From Saprospiraceae bacterium (GTDB taxonomy: Bacteria > Bacteroidota > Bacteroidia > Chitinophagales > Saprospiraceae): a stretch of DNA of 64,000 nt. The position numbers were made by a program, and so were the translations under genes. The notes beneath the pieces were generated by a model, which did no database searches, had not been told where the DNA came from, and worked only from the letters and a program-made list of their open reading frames with translations. Below, one piece after another: positions 27,529 to 37,390 of this stretch (positions are counted from its first letter, which is position 1; each line of letters begins with the position of its first letter). The stretch is from NCBI GenBank assembly GCA_028285545.1, contig JANQPA010000089.1, forward strand, positions 1-64,000, read 5' to 3'.

Positions 27529-28923
27529 ATGGGAAAGACATTATTTGATAAGATTTGGGACGCCCATGTGGTTACCCAGGCAGAAGGAGGAATTGATGTT
27601 TTATATATTGATCGCCATTTCATTCATGAGGTAACTAGTCCTCAGGCTTTTGCTGGACTAGAAAAAAGAGGAATTCCTGTTTTTAGGCCTCATCAAACAA
27701 TTGCCACCGCCGATCATAATGTACCTACTATAAATCAACATCTACCCATTCAAGAGAAACTATCCAGATTTCAGGTAGAAAAGTTGACGGAGAATTGTGA
27801 AAAATTTGGTGTTGAGCTTTATGGGCTTGGACATCCTCATCAAGGTATTGTTCATGTAATTGGGCCACAATTAGGCATCACTCAGCCAGGCATGACCATC
27901 GTTTGTGGAGATAGCCACACCTCCACTCATGGAGCTTTTGGATGTATTGCTTTTGGGATAGGAACCAGCCAGGTAGAACAAGTAATGGCCACCCAATGCC
28001 TGCTTCTTACCAAACCTAAAAGGATGCGCATTACCGTCGACGGAGAACTGCAGCCGGGAGTACTGTCTAAGGATATCATCTTATACATCATTTCACAATT
28101 AGGTACCGGAGGCGGAACGGGTTATTTTGTTGAATATGCCGGTTCTACCATCAGATCGCTTTCCATGGAAGCCCGCATGACCATTTGTAATATGAGTATA
28201 GAAATGGGAGCAAGAGGTGGAATGATTGCTCCCGACGATACGACTTTTAACTACGTTTTAGATAAACAATTTACTCCTCAGAATAAGGAATTTGAAACAG
28301 CTCTTGAAAAATGGAGGGCTCTATACTCTGATGAAGATGCCAGCTTTGATTTGGAATATCATTTTAAGGCAGAAGACATCATGCCCATGCTCACCTATGG
28401 AACAAATCCTGGTATGGGCATAGGGGTTATGGAAAAGATCCCTACAATAGAACAAATGGATCATTCCAAAAGCTTTCAAAAGTCATTGGATTATATGGGA
28501 TTAAGCCCAGGGCAAAGTTTATTAGAAAAGCCAATCGATTATGTTTTTATTGGCAGTTGCACCAATAGTAGGATTGAGGACCTAAGAATTGTTGCTGACT
28601 TTGTAAAAGGAAAAAATAAGGCAAAAAATGTAGAGGTAATGATCGTTCCTGGTTCCAAACAGGTTGAGGCACAAGCAAAGGAAGAAGGCTTGGACAAAAT
28701 TTTTGAAAAAGCCGGTTTTCAGCTCCGGCAACCTGGTTGCTCAGCTTGCTTGGGAATGAATGAGGATAAAGTCCCTAAAGGCAAATATTGCGTGTCCACT
28801 TCTAATCGGAATTTTGAGGGTAGGCAAGGGCCTGGAGCCAGAACAATTTTGGCCAGCCCGCTCATGGCAGCAGCTACGGCAATTCATGGAAAAATTGTAG
28901 ATGTAAGAGAAGAATTAGTTTAA
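27529..28923 (+). CDS. leuC: 3-isopropylmalate dehydratase large subunit
   Basis: With LeuD it isomerises 2- to 3-isopropylmalate through a 4Fe-4S cluster. The 464-residue length is standard. Visible landmarks are the start [35 protein letters not shown], and cluster cysteines in [11 protein letters not shown] and in GCSACLGMN. It begins 38 bases after leuA and is the second gene of the operon. Confidence 0.97.
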   Translation: MGKTLFDKIWDAHVVTQAEGGIDVLYIDRHFIHEVTSPQAFAGLEKRGIPVFRPHQTIATADHNVPTINQHLPIQEKLSRFQVEKLTENCEKFGVELYGLGHPHQGIVHVIGPQLGITQPGMTIVCGDSHTSTHGAFGCIAFGIGTSQVEQVMATQCLLLTKPKRMRITVDGELQPGVLSKDIILYIISQLGTGGGTGYFVEYAGSTIRSLSMEARMTICNMSIEMGARGGMIAPDDTTFNYVLDKQFTPQNKEFETALEKWRALYSDEDASFDLEYHFKAEDIMPMLTYGTNPGMGIGVMEKIPTIEQMDHSKSFQKSLDYMGLSPGQSLLEKPIDYVFIGSCTNSRIEDLRIVADFVKGKNKAKNVEVMIVPGSKQVEAQAKEEGLDKIFEKAGFQLRQPGCSACLGMNEDKVPKGKYCVSTSNRNFEGRQGPGARTILASPLMAAATAIHGKIVDVREELV

Positions 28924-28927
28924 TATC

Positions 28928-28968
28928 GTTCCATGTTCCTTGTTCCCAGTTAACAAGGAACATGGAAC
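28928..28968. repeat. hairpin of iterated GGAACATGGAACA words between leuC and leuD
   Basis: Perfect 17-bp arms (28928-28944 and 28952-28968, GTTCCATGTTCCTTGTT) with a 7-base loop, followed by another AAGGAAC word. It fills nearly the whole 60-base leuC-leuD gap. There is no T-run, so it is more likely an mRNA processing or stability element than a terminator. Confidence 0.7.
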
Positions 28969-28983
28969 AAGGAACTATAAAAA

Positions 28984-29568
28984 ATGGAAAAATTTCAAAA
29001 GCTTAGCACAACAGCAGTACCTCTTCCAATGGAAAATGTGGATACTGATCAAATTATCCCGGCCCGATTTTTAAAGGCTACAACAAGGGAAGGCTTTGGA
29101 GATAACTTGTTTCGTGACTGGAGGTTCGATAATAATGGACAGGCCAATAGTAATTTTGTATTAAACAATCCGACTTACACAGGGCAGGTATTAGTGGCCG
29201 GCAAAAACTTTGGTTGTGGCTCTTCCCGTGAACATGCGGCATGGGCTCTTTATGATTATGGCTTTAGGGTGGTTGTATCCAGTTTTTTTGCAGATATCTT
29301 TAAAGGTAATGCTCTAAATAATGGATTGCTGCCTGTACAGGTAAGTGAAAATTTTCTCCATAAAATCTTTGAATCTATTGAAGAAAATCCGAACATTGAA
29401 ATAGAAGTAGATTTAGAAAATCAGGAGATTAAAATTTCTGAAACAAATATTGCTGAAAGTTTTGATATTCATCCTTATAAAAAGACTTGTTTATTAAATG
29501 GATACGATGACATTGACTATTTATTAAGTATCAAAACTGAAATCCAGGAATACGAACAAAGAATTTAA
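28984..29568 (+). CDS. leuD: 3-isopropylmalate dehydratase small subunit
   Basis: A 194-residue partner of LeuC. The swivel-domain motifs [14 protein letters not shown] and [17 protein letters not shown] are present. Length matches the LeuD1 subfamily used with bacterial LeuC. It follows leuC after a gap occupied by a strong hairpin, which could tune its relative expression. Confidence 0.97.
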   Translation: MEKFQKLSTTAVPLPMENVDTDQIIPARFLKATTREGFGDNLFRDWRFDNNGQANSNFVLNNPTYTGQVLVAGKNFGCGSSREHAAWALYDYGFRVVVSSFFADIFKGNALNNGLLPVQVSENFLHKIFESIEENPNIEIEVDLENQEIKISETNIAESFDIHPYKKTCLLNGYDDIDYLLSIKTEIQEYEQRI

Positions 29569-29598
29569 TATAGCATAACACTCAAATCGTTTTATCCC

Positions 29599-30708
29599 GT
29601 GAGAAAAAAAATAGCAGTTTTACCAGGTGATGGTATTGGGCCGGAAGTAATAGAACAGGCCATTAAAGTTTTGGATGCGGTTGCAGATCGATTCAATCAT
29701 CATTTTGAATATCAACATGCTCATGTAGGGGCAATCGCCATTGACAAAACAGGAAATCCTTTACCGGAAGAAACTTTGGAAGCCTGTATTGATTCTGATG
29801 CAGTATTATTTGGGGCTATCGGTGACCCTAAATATGATAATGATCCTTCTGCCAAGGTACGTCCTGAGCAGGGATTATTGCGCCTTAGGAAGGAATTAGG
29901 GCTATATGCCAATATTCGACCGGTTATTACCTATAAAAAACTCCTTCACCTCTCTCCTTTAAAAGAAGAGAAAGTAGATGGAGTAGATCTGGTTATTTAC
30001 CGAGAATTAACCAGTGGTATTTATTTTGGTGAAAAAGGCAGGGATGAGAATTCTGCCTTTGATGTTTGCTTTTACAAAACCGAAGATATAGATCGCATCA
30101 CTCATGCAGCCTTTCAGGCAGCAGCAAAACGAAAAAAGAAAGTAACCCTGGTTGACAAAGCCAACGTATTGGAAAGTTCTCGTTTTTGGCGTAGCCGTGT
30201 AAGAGAACTGGCTAAGGAATATCCGGATATAACACTGGATTTCATGTATGTTGATAATGCAGCCATGCAATTGATTCAATATCCTAAACAGTTTGATGTA
30301 GTGCTTACTTCAAATATGTTTGGAGATATATTATCAGATGAAGCCAGTGTTTTAAATGGTTCAATGGGACTTCTGCCTTCTGCATCCATAGGAATCAGAA
30401 CCTCTCTCTTTGAACCTATTCATGGGTCTTTCCCACAAGCCGCCGGTGAAGATGTTGCCAACCCCATGGCAGCCATTCTATCAGCAGCAATGATGTTAGA
30501 CGAACTAGAGATGACTAAAGAAGCCAGGGTAGTAAGAACTACTGTTAAACATATTCTGGAAAAAGGAATTGGAACACCAGAACTAAATGCAAAATATAAG
30601 TTACACTGTTCTCAGGTAGGTGATATGGTTGCCCATCTGATAGCCGAGGATATTTCCCTGGATATCGGAGAAGATAGATTAGCTGAGAAAATATCTACCA
30701 TTATTTAG
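29599..30708 (+). CDS. leuB: 3-isopropylmalate dehydrogenase
   Basis: Oxidises and decarboxylates 3-isopropylmalate with NAD. The 369-residue sequence shows IAVLPGDGIGPEV at the start, RELTSGIYFGEKGR, the YVDNAAMQLI segment, the metal-site SNMFGDILSDEAS and EPIHGSFPQAAG in the NAD-binding region. The start is GTG at 29599, chosen because the conserved N-terminus begins there; no ATG is available upstream in frame. Last gene of the leu operon. Confidence 0.97.
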   Translation: MRKKIAVLPGDGIGPEVIEQAIKVLDAVADRFNHHFEYQHAHVGAIAIDKTGNPLPEETLEACIDSDAVLFGAIGDPKYDNDPSAKVRPEQGLLRLRKELGLYANIRPVITYKKLLHLSPLKEEKVDGVDLVIYRELTSGIYFGEKGRDENSAFDVCFYKTEDIDRITHAAFQAAAKRKKKVTLVDKANVLESSRFWRSRVRELAKEYPDITLDFMYVDNAAMQLIQYPKQFDVVLTSNMFGDILSDEASVLNGSMGLLPSASIGIRTSLFEPIHGSFPQAAGEDVANPMAAILSAAMMLDELEMTKEARVVRTTVKHILEKGIGTPELNAKYKLHCSQVGDMVAHLIAEDISLDIGEDRLAEKISTII

Positions 30709-30735
30709 AAGGGGGAATGGGAATGTGGAATAATC

Positions 30736-30767
30736 TCACTACTCATTACCCAGTACCCAATACTCAT
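30736..30767. repeat. iterated-word spacer (ACTCATTACCCAGTACCCAATACTCAT type)
   Basis: Overlapping words ACTCATTAC, CCAGTACC and CAATACTCA. A closely similar text is at 63139-63171. GGGAATGGGAATGTGGAAT precedes it at about 30712-30732. Confidence 0.6.
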
Positions 30768-30817
30768 CAATCAGGCTATATTCTTAAGTTCAAAGTATAA
30801 ACGATTTGAGTTTAATG

Positions 30818-30848
30818 GAAGTGGTTCTTAGGAACTACTTCTTTTTTT
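30818..30848 (+). terminator. intrinsic terminator of the leu operon
   Basis: Stem GAAGTGGTTC/GAACTACTTC (one G-U pair) with a 4-base loop, followed directly by seven T. It lies 110 bases after the leuB stop. Confidence 0.85.
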
Positions 30849-30913
30849 GTCTAAGCACTATTTTTTTGCAAAATAGGCCCTTGCTGGTTAACTTAAGCCC
30901 TAAAACATAAATT

Positions 30914-32809
30914 TTGCTGAAGCCGCTTGACATACTCCTGGAATATTGGGGTTATTCCAGTTTTAGACCATTACAGGAAGATATTATCCAATCCATACTT
31001 CAGGGGAAGGATACCCTTGCTTTAATGCCAACAGGTGGTGGAAAATCTATTTGTTTTCAGGTTCCTGCGCTCTGTCAGGAAGGAATGTGTCTGGTTATTA
31101 CCCCTTTAATTGCCTTGATGAAAGATCAGGTACAGCAACTGAAGGGTAGAAATATTAGTGCAGAAGCTCTTTATTCCGGTATGTCTTATAAAGATATAGA
31201 TCGCATTCTCGATAATGCAGTGCAGGGTCATTACAAACTATTATACATTTCTCCTGAGCGACTTTTTACGAGCCTTTTTTCCGGCAGACTTCCCCAATTG
31301 CCTATCCAGTTACTAGCTGTAGATGAAGCACATTGCATTTCTCAATGGGGATATGATTTTAGGCCTGCTTATTTAAAAATTGGACAGATAAGAGAGATCC
31401 TCCCTAATGTTCCTATCCTAGCCCTTACGGCTACAGCTACTTTGCCAGTAGTGAAAGACATTCAGGAAAAATTGCTTTTTAAAGAAGAAAATGTTTTACA
31501 AAAGAGTTTCGAACGGTCCAATCTTTCCTATATCGTTTTACAGGAGAATAATAAACGATCAAGGATAATTGAGCTTCTTCGGAAAATTTCCGGTTCTGGT
31601 ATCATTTATGTCCGAAACAGGAGGAAAACAAAAGAGATGGCTCAATCTCTAAGCTATCATAATATCTCCGCTGACTATTACCATGCTGGCTTAAATATGG
31701 AACAAAGGTCTGAACGACAAGATCGATGGATCAATAATCAAACCCGAATAATGGTGGCTACCAATGCCTTTGGCATGGGAATTGACAAACCGGATGTAAG
31801 AATAGTCATTCACTGGGAATTACCTGATGGCCTGGAAGCCTATTACCAGGAAGCTGGCAGAGCAGGCAGGGACGGTAAACCTTCTTATGCCATTCTCCTA
31901 TATAATGAAGGAGATCGAAAGAAGTTGTTGGAACAATTTGAGCAATCCTTCCCTTCTACAAAGGAAATTCAGCGAGTATATAGGGCATTAGGAAGTTATC
32001 TGCAATTAGCTACAGGTGGGGGCAAAGGGCAAAGTTATGATTTTGATTTGGTGGATTTTTCACAGAACTTCAAACTAAAACCAATTGAAGTGATGAATAG
32101 CCTAAAAATCCTGAGTCAGGCTGGTTGGATCAGTCTTAGTGAAGCTATTTTTCATCCCTCTACTCTGAAAGTAATTGCCGAGAGGGAGGTCTTGTATGAT
32201 TATGGCATCAGAAACCCCAAAATGGATAAAGTAATCAAAACCATACTTCGTTCCTACCAGGGAGCTTCTTCTCAAGAGGTGTTTCTTAAAGAAGAGCAGC
32301 TTGCTCGATTTTTAAAAATTTCCAATCAACAACTCCAGGCTTATCTAAAAAAAATGGCTCAGGCAGAAATCATTCGGTACCGACCACAAAAAGATAAACC
32401 ACAACTTACATTTTTAAAAGACCGATTACCAGCCGAAAATATAATAATTGACCACCAACTCCTTCGTTTTAGGAAAAAAGAAGCCAATAAACGTCTAAAT
32501 AAAGCTTTTCAATATACTGAAATCCCAATATGTCGAAGCCAACAGTTATTAAAGTACTTCGGGCAGCGAAATGCCAAAAAATGCGGTCAATGTGATGTAT
32601 GCCGAGGCAAAGCTGAACATATTATTTCTAAAGATGAGTTCAAACAAATGGAAAAAGAAATCATGGAATTGATAGGCCAATCTTCTTTAAACATTAATGA
32701 ACTCGTGAATAATTTTTCAATGGAAAAGAAGGATCAAGTGCTTAGGGTTACACAATTTCTACTTGATGAGGAAAGGATAAAAATTGAGGAGGGTAAGCTT
32801 TTTATATGA
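30914..32809 (+). CDS. recQ: RecQ family ATP-dependent DNA helicase
   Basis: A 631-residue 3'-5' DNA helicase for recombination and repair. Motifs: MPTGGGKS (Walker A, about residues 39-46), DEAHCISQWG (about 137), TATAT (motif III) and QEAGRAGRDG (motif VI). Four cysteines (PICRSQQ... and CGQCDVC near 560) form the usual RecQ zinc site. There is no clear HRDC domain after the winged-helix part, so it is the shorter of the two RecQ types common in this phylum. The start is TTG at 30914; the conserved N-terminus (LLEYWGYSSFRPLQ) leaves little alternative. The stop overlaps the next gene by 4 bases. Confidence 0.93.
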   Translation: MLKPLDILLEYWGYSSFRPLQEDIIQSILQGKDTLALMPTGGGKSICFQVPALCQEGMCLVITPLIALMKDQVQQLKGRNISAEALYSGMSYKDIDRILDNAVQGHYKLLYISPERLFTSLFSGRLPQLPIQLLAVDEAHCISQWGYDFRPAYLKIGQIREILPNVPILALTATATLPVVKDIQEKLLFKEENVLQKSFERSNLSYIVLQENNKRSRIIELLRKISGSGIIYVRNRRKTKEMAQSLSYHNISADYYHAGLNMEQRSERQDRWINNQTRIMVATNAFGMGIDKPDVRIVIHWELPDGLEAYYQEAGRAGRDGKPSYAILLYNEGDRKKLLEQFEQSFPSTKEIQRVYRALGSYLQLATGGGKGQSYDFDLVDFSQNFKLKPIEVMNSLKILSQAGWISLSEAIFHPSTLKVIAEREVLYDYGIRNPKMDKVIKTILRSYQGASSQEVFLKEEQLARFLKISNQQLQAYLKKMAQAEIIRYRPQKDKPQLTFLKDRLPAENIIIDHQLLRFRKKEANKRLNKAFQYTEIPICRSQQLLKYFGQRNAKKCGQCDVCRGKAEHIISKDEFKQMEKEIMELIGQSSLNINELVNNFSMEKKDQVLRVTQFLLDEERIKIEEGKLFI

Positions 32810-33900
32810 AAAAGATAATCTGTACTGTCACCAATGATCTGACCTATGATCAACGAATGATACGCATTTGTGAAAGCTTAAAGAAGGCTCATTATGAAGT
32901 TCTGTTGGTTGGTCGCAAAAAAACTGATAGCATACCACTTGAGTCAAAGATTTTTCAACAACGACGATTATTTTGTTTTTTTCAGAAAGGCAAATTCTTT
33001 TATCTGGAATACAACATCCGGCTTTTATTTTTCCTTTTTTTCCAAAAAGCTGATCTGGTTTGTGCTGTTGACCTGGATACCATCTTACCTGCATTTTTTG
33101 TCAGCCGGATGCAAAAAAAAATATTGGTCTATGATGCGCATGAATATTTTACTGAAGTTCCGGAAATAATTCGTCGGCCTCGAATAAAAAAAATCTGGGA
33201 AAAAATTGCGGGGTATACCTTACCAAAAATTCAATATGCCTATACTGTTGGTCCTGAGTTGGCAAAAATTATGGCCCAAAAGTATGCTATCTCTTTTGAG
33301 GTTATCAGAAACGTTCCTAAGAAAAAAGAATGGACCAATGCCTCCAGTAAAAAAGATCAAAAAATCATCCTCTACCAAGGAGTATTAAATGAAGGCAGAG
33401 GTCTTGAGGCGACAATAGAGGCCATGCAGCACCTGGAAGGTATGGAACTTTGGCTGGTTGGAGAAGGAGACCTTTCTAAGCAATTGCGTCAACTTAGTAA
33501 TGATCTTCAATTGACAGATAAGGTAAAATTTTGGGGCTACCAAAAACCTGATGATTTAGCTCTGATAACGGCCCAGGCAGATATTGGGCTCAATCTATTA
33601 GAAAATAAGGGCCTGAGTTATTATTATTCCCTGGCTAACAAATGTTTTGATTATATCCAGGCAGGTCTTCCCTCTCTTCAAATGAAATTCCCAGAATATC
33701 AGAATCTTAATCAGCAATATGATTGTTTTGTGCTATTGGATGATCTCAAGCCGGTTCCTATTGCAAAAGCCATTCAGCAATTGTTTGATGATGAGAACCT
33801 TTACAATAAATTACAGTCCAATTGCCTGAAAGCCCGATTAGCGTTAAACTGGGAAAAAGAAGAAAAAAAATTGATCCGGTTTTATAAGAAAATCAGCTGA
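32806..33900 (+). CDS. glycosyltransferase family 4 protein
   Basis: A 364-residue GT-B-fold enzyme. The opening KKIICTVTNDLTYDQRMIRICESL is the pattern of Bacteroidota GT4 enzymes (shown here as the N-terminal 20-odd residues in outline); the C-terminal half has ILYQGVLNEGRGLEATIEAM, LWLVGEGD and the donor-binding stretch around NKCFDYIQAGLPSL. It transfers an activated sugar to a glycan or lipid at the cytoplasmic membrane; substrate unknown. The ATGA overlap with recQ implies translational coupling, though a functional link is not evident. Confidence 0.88.
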   Translation: MKKIICTVTNDLTYDQRMIRICESLKKAHYEVLLVGRKKTDSIPLESKIFQQRRLFCFFQKGKFFYLEYNIRLLFFLFFQKADLVCAVDLDTILPAFFVSRMQKKILVYDAHEYFTEVPEIIRRPRIKKIWEKIAGYTLPKIQYAYTVGPELAKIMAQKYAISFEVIRNVPKKKEWTNASSKKDQKIILYQGVLNEGRGLEATIEAMQHLEGMELWLVGEGDLSKQLRQLSNDLQLTDKVKFWGYQKPDDLALITAQADIGLNLLENKGLSYYYSLANKCFDYIQAGLPSLQMKFPEYQNLNQQYDCFVLLDDLKPVPIAKAIQQLFDDENLYNKLQSNCLKARLALNWEKEEKKLIRFYKKIS

Positions 33901-33908
33901 TTCCTTTA

Positions 33909-35507
33909 TCACACGATAGATGAAACAAAGGTATTGGCCTGTGCTTCCCTCCAGTCCAATAACCAGGATTCAGGTACTGTTTTTTCATCTAACAAACAGC
34001 CGTTATCGATATAAGGAAATATTTCGCTAAACCTCTTGCTGGAATTCATACTGATTCTGCGATAAACCTGATGACGGTTGATCTTATCTGGATGATCTAA
34101 ACCTGCTGCCGCCATTAGTTCTACAAAACTTTTGACGGTTTCGTGGTGATAGTTAGCAACACTTTCTTTTTTATCTTTTACCACCAAACCTTTGATCAAT
34201 TCCTTTTTTTGAGTTGCTACACCAGTGGGACAAGTATTAGAGTTGCATTCCAAGGCCTGAATACAACCAATTGCCATCATCATGGCACGGGCACTATAGC
34301 AAGCGTCTGCCCCTAAAGCCAGGGCTTTAAAGATGTGAAAACCACTAAATATCTTGCCGGAAGCTATTATTTTAATGTGCTTTTTCAGGCCGAATCCTAC
34401 TAAGGAATCATAGGCAAAAACCAGGCCTTCCTTGTAAGGGGTCCCTACAGAATTTGTAAATTCTAAAGGGGCGGCCCCGGTACCACCTTCTCCCCCATCG
34501 ACGGTAATAAAATCCGGATAAATTTTAGTTTGGACCATTGCCTTACAAATGGCCAGGAATTCACTGCGCCGGCCAATACAAAGTTTAAACCCCACAGGTT
34601 TGCCTCCTGATAATTCTTTTAATTGTTGAATAAAATGGAGTAATTCCAATGGAGTTGAAAAGGCTTTATGAAAAGGTGGAGAAAGGACATCTTCTCCTGG
34701 CTTCACATTACGGATTTTGGCGATTTCAGGAGTGTTTTTTTTAGCTGGAAGAATTCCTCCATGCCCAGGCTTGGCGCCCTGAGAGAGTTTTAGTTCGATC
34801 ATTTTAACCTGATCGCTGGCTGTTCTTTTTTTGAATTCCTCAGGAGAAAAACCGCCATCCTCTGATCGACAACCAAAATAGCCGGTACCAAATTGATAGA
34901 TTAGATCTCCGTTAAATTTCTCATGATAAGGACTAATTCCGCCCTCTCCTGTATTATGTGCAAAGTTGCCAATTGAAGCTCCGCCATTTAGGGCCATAAT
35001 GGCATTTTTGCTAAGAGAGCCATAACTCATGGCAGCCACATTAAACAGGCTCAAATCATAGGGTTGTTTGCAGGTAGAGCCACCAATTTTGGTTCGGGGA
35101 TGTTCTGGTAATTTATGGGCATCCAGTGCCTGGATTGAATGATTCATCCATTCATAACCTTCCTCATATACATTCAATTGAGTGCCAAATGGGGCTGTAT
35201 CTAAAGATTTATCCGAGCGTTTATAAACCAGAGAGCGAAAAATACGGCTGATTGGTCGGCCATTAAGGTCTGATTCAATAAAGTATTGATAGATTTTGGG
35301 TCTCAATTCTTCCATTAAAAAACGACCATGTCCCAAAACAGGGAAGTTTCTCATTATTGGATGTTTGGATATAAACATATCATACAATCCCAATAAAATG
35401 ATGGGTAAAATAAGAATCAAAAACCACCAGACGGGTGGCCAAATGAAGGAAATGCCAATAATTGCCCCCAAAGTGATTATGGAAAAGAATAAAAATTCGT
35501 TGCGCAT
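33909..35507 (-). CDS. membrane-anchored FMN-binding glutamate synthase-like protein
   Basis: Belongs to the stand-alone GltB central/FMN-domain family. After two N-terminal membrane helices (about residues 4-42) comes the flavin barrel with AAMSYGSLSKNAIMALNGG, NTGEGGISPYH, QGAKPGHGGILPA, TVDGGEGGTGAAP and a C-terminal cysteine cluster (LECNSNTCPTGVATQ). The family keeps FMN and Fe-S ligands but lacks the glutaminase domain, so its physiological reaction is unclear. The frame continues to a TTG at 35552, but the ATG at 35507 is preferred because the upstream part lies in a terminator stem. Convergent with the GT4 gene, 8 bases apart. Confidence 0.9.
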   Translation of the reverse strand: MRNEFLFFSIITLGAIIGISFIWPPVWWFLILILPIILLGLYDMFISKHPIMRNFPVLGHGRFLMEELRPKIYQYFIESDLNGRPISRIFRSLVYKRSDKSLDTAPFGTQLNVYEEGYEWMNHSIQALDAHKLPEHPRTKIGGSTCKQPYDLSLFNVAAMSYGSLSKNAIMALNGGASIGNFAHNTGEGGISPYHEKFNGDLIYQFGTGYFGCRSEDGGFSPEEFKKRTASDQVKMIELKLSQGAKPGHGGILPAKKNTPEIAKIRNVKPGEDVLSPPFHKAFSTPLELLHFIQQLKELSGGKPVGFKLCIGRRSEFLAICKAMVQTKIYPDFITVDGGEGGTGAAPLEFTNSVGTPYKEGLVFAYDSLVGFGLKKHIKIIASGKIFSGFHIFKALALGADACYSARAMMMAIGCIQALECNSNTCPTGVATQKKELIKGLVVKDKKESVANYHHETVKSFVELMAAAGLDHPDKINRHQVYRRISMNSSKRFSEIFPYIDNGCLLDEKTVPESWLLDWREAQANTFVSSIV

Positions 35508-35548
35508 GGACAAAAGCTTTTTGCAGTAATATATAAAATCATTACCAA

Positions 35549-35605
35549 GCAATAAAACAAAAAAATCCTTTCAACAGAGTCGAAAGGATTTTTTTGTTTT
35601 ATTGC
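35549..35605. terminator. strong bidirectional intrinsic terminator
   Basis: Arms of 24 bases (35549-35572 and 35582-35605) pair around a 9-base loop; the core AATCCTTTC/GAAAGGATT is flanked by A-run and T-run on both sides. It ends the minus-strand coiled-coil gene (stop at 35615). Confidence 0.9.
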
Positions 35606-35614
35606 CTGAGCAGC

Positions 35615-36295
35615 TTAATTCTTTATCCTGCTAACTTTTTCTTTAGCGTTCTCAACAATCTGGAGCTGGGTATTGATTTCTGCTCTTTTATTTTCCTGAT
35701 CTTTGGTATTTTGATCAATATTTTGCTCCATTTCAGCAATCATCTTCTTGGCATCTTCAATCTTTTTGTGATAATCGTTATTATCTTTTTCCAGCTTTTT
35801 CAAATCATCCTCCAATGATTTTAAGGCTTTCATTTGAGCAGTAAGTTCCTCTTCCGCAGCTACCAAATCAAGGCTTGCCTTATAATTATTCAAAAACTGA
35901 AGAGCTGCTCCGTACTGTGTTGGATTTAATTCAGAAGAGATATAGGCTCCTCCCAGGTTAAACCAAAAAGTAACGGTGGTGACTTTATATTTTTTATCCT
36001 CATTAAATGCAGCATAAATGTCAATGGTATTATTACTCATGGTTTTGATCTTAGCATCATCAGTAAACCAGTTTTTAGTCTTTTTCTCACGTTTTGTCTT
36101 TCCCTTAAACTTTTTCACATAATTTCTCCATTCTTTAATGGCTGTAGTCTCATCTACATTTCTCAATTCTACAACCATAGAGTTTTGAACTCCCTGGCTC
36201 ATCGTTTTTTTTGCTTCGATAACTTGCAGAACCTCCTGTGCCTGTACATACATTAAACTTGAGAGGAATAATACGAGCAGAAGTACTTTTTTCAT
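35615..36295 (-). CDS. hypothetical exported coiled-coil protein
   Basis: A 226-residue protein with a clear signal peptide (MKKVLLLVLFLSSLMYVQAQ), a globular segment of about 110 residues (WRNYVKKFKGKTKREKK..., FWFNLGGAYISSEL) and a C-terminal coiled coil from about 140 to 226 rich in K, E, D and Q heptads. The size and tail recall OmpH/Skp-type periplasmic chaperones but the globular part is not the Skp body, so I do not assign that name. Monocistronic with its own strong terminator. Periplasmic location is likely; function unknown. Confidence 0.75.
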   Translation of the reverse strand: MKKVLLLVLFLSSLMYVQAQEVLQVIEAKKTMSQGVQNSMVVELRNVDETTAIKEWRNYVKKFKGKTKREKKTKNWFTDDAKIKTMSNNTIDIYAAFNEDKKYKVTTVTFWFNLGGAYISSELNPTQYGAALQFLNNYKASLDLVAAEEELTAQMKALKSLEDDLKKLEKDNNDYHKKIEDAKKMIAEMEQNIDQNTKDQENKRAEINTQLQIVENAKEKVSRIKN

Positions 36296-36390
36296 GTTGA
36301 TTTATTTTGGTAAAAAGATGTCAATTAATTTAATCTTGCCCTTTAGACGGGGTAATTCCCTAAAAGATACTTTTTTTAACAAATCTTTCC

Positions 36391-36420
36391 AAGGGGGAAA
36401 GCGGAAGGGGGAAGGGGGAA
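36391..36420. repeat. iterated GGGGGAA words
   Basis: AAGGGGGAAAGCGGAAGGGG followed by GAAGGGGGAA: a purine-only iteration of a 9-base word in the gap between the GT2 and coiled-coil genes, just past the GT2 stop. Confidence 0.6.
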
Positions 36421-36434
36421 TAAAATTTCTGAGT

Positions 36435-37313
36435 TTAGTATAATTCGAGGAAGTAGCTGAGTTTTAGTAAATCGAATCCTTTTAATTGGGGCTTTGAGCC
36501 TTTTAGGTTCTTAATGATGAAAGGGCGTAATGGTTTTAATAGAATTGAGACTAAAGAAGCAAGTTGATATTTTTTTAATTGTTGCCAGGTTGCGATAAGT
36601 CGCGTATCTAATTCGGGATATTGTTTGAGAAGGATGGTAAGATTCTCTATAGCCTGGATGGATTTGTCAATAAACATCTCATTTTTCTCTAAGCCAATAT
36701 GGATTAAGGGATTATCCAGGTGCTCCACATTTATTCCATTTTTCTTTAATTGCCAGCCAAACAGGGTATCCTCATGGCCATATTGTCGAAGACTTTCATC
36801 AAATCTTATTTGATTGAACAGCTTTTTTGGAATTAAAAAATTATTGGTCATAAAACCATGATGAGGTTTTTTTGACCGGGCTTCTACGCTCATTTGCTCT
36901 CTATTTATTCCGTACCACCAATGAAACCATAAAGTATTGTCAGTAGGCTTCTCTTCTTGATAAGTGCGGCCACCATATAAAACGGAGTGAGTAGGAAGTC
37001 GGTTAACATAATTTTTTAAATAATACGATGTTTGAGTTTTCGAATCACAATCCAGAAACAACAGATATTCAAATCTTGCCTTGTCTGCTAATAAATTGCG
37101 GATGTGTGCTCTGCCCACATTTTTATCTAAAGATTGATAAATAACATTTTCAAAGCTCTTGAGTTCCTCATTTATATTTTGCCAGGAAATTTCGGAGGCA
37201 TCATCCAGGCAAATGATTTCACAATCAATCTCCAATAAGGAAGCCTGGTGGCTCAACTCTTCAACAAGTTCCCGGACATCAAAATTATAAACAGGTATTA
37301 AAATGGATAGCAT
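36435..37313 (-). CDS. glycosyltransferase family 2 protein
   Basis: A 292-residue GT-A enzyme: MLSILIPVYNFDVRELVEEL at the N-terminus, CLDDASE and LLFLDCDSKT (the DxD-type metal/nucleotide site), then YGHEDTLFGWQL, the ED motif of GT2 enzymes. No membrane helix is evident. It would transfer a nucleotide-activated sugar during surface-glycan synthesis. It is not in an operon with the GT4 gene 2.5 kb away and has no polysaccharide cluster around it. Confidence 0.9.
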   Translation of the reverse strand: MLSILIPVYNFDVRELVEELSHQASLLEIDCEIICLDDASEISWQNINEELKSFENVIYQSLDKNVGRAHIRNLLADKARFEYLLFLDCDSKTQTSYYLKNYVNRLPTHSVLYGGRTYQEEKPTDNTLWFHWWYGINREQMSVEARSKKPHHGFMTNNFLIPKKLFNQIRFDESLRQYGHEDTLFGWQLKKNGINVEHLDNPLIHIGLEKNEMFIDKSIQAIENLTILLKQYPELDTRLIATWQQLKKYQLASLVSILLKPLRPFIIKNLKGSKPQLKGFDLLKLSYFLELY

Positions 37314-37356
37314 TGGTCAATGTAGCTGTCAATAGAATTATTCCTGATTGAATCAT

Positions 37357-37364
37357 TATCTTTG
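37357..37364 (+). promoter_or_regulatory. candidate -7 box before the histidine phosphatase gene
   Basis: TATCTTTG matches TAnnTTTG and lies 26 bases before the ATG at 37391. No good -33 TTTG was found at the usual distance, so this is tentative. Confidence 0.4.
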
Positions 37365-37390
37365 GCGCTCAAAATAACTAAATCGGCAAG

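Noticed and set aside
35508..35552. TTG start for the glutamate-synthase-like protein
   Set aside because: It would begin within the stem of a strong intrinsic terminator; the ATG at 35507 gives the normal N-terminal membrane helices.
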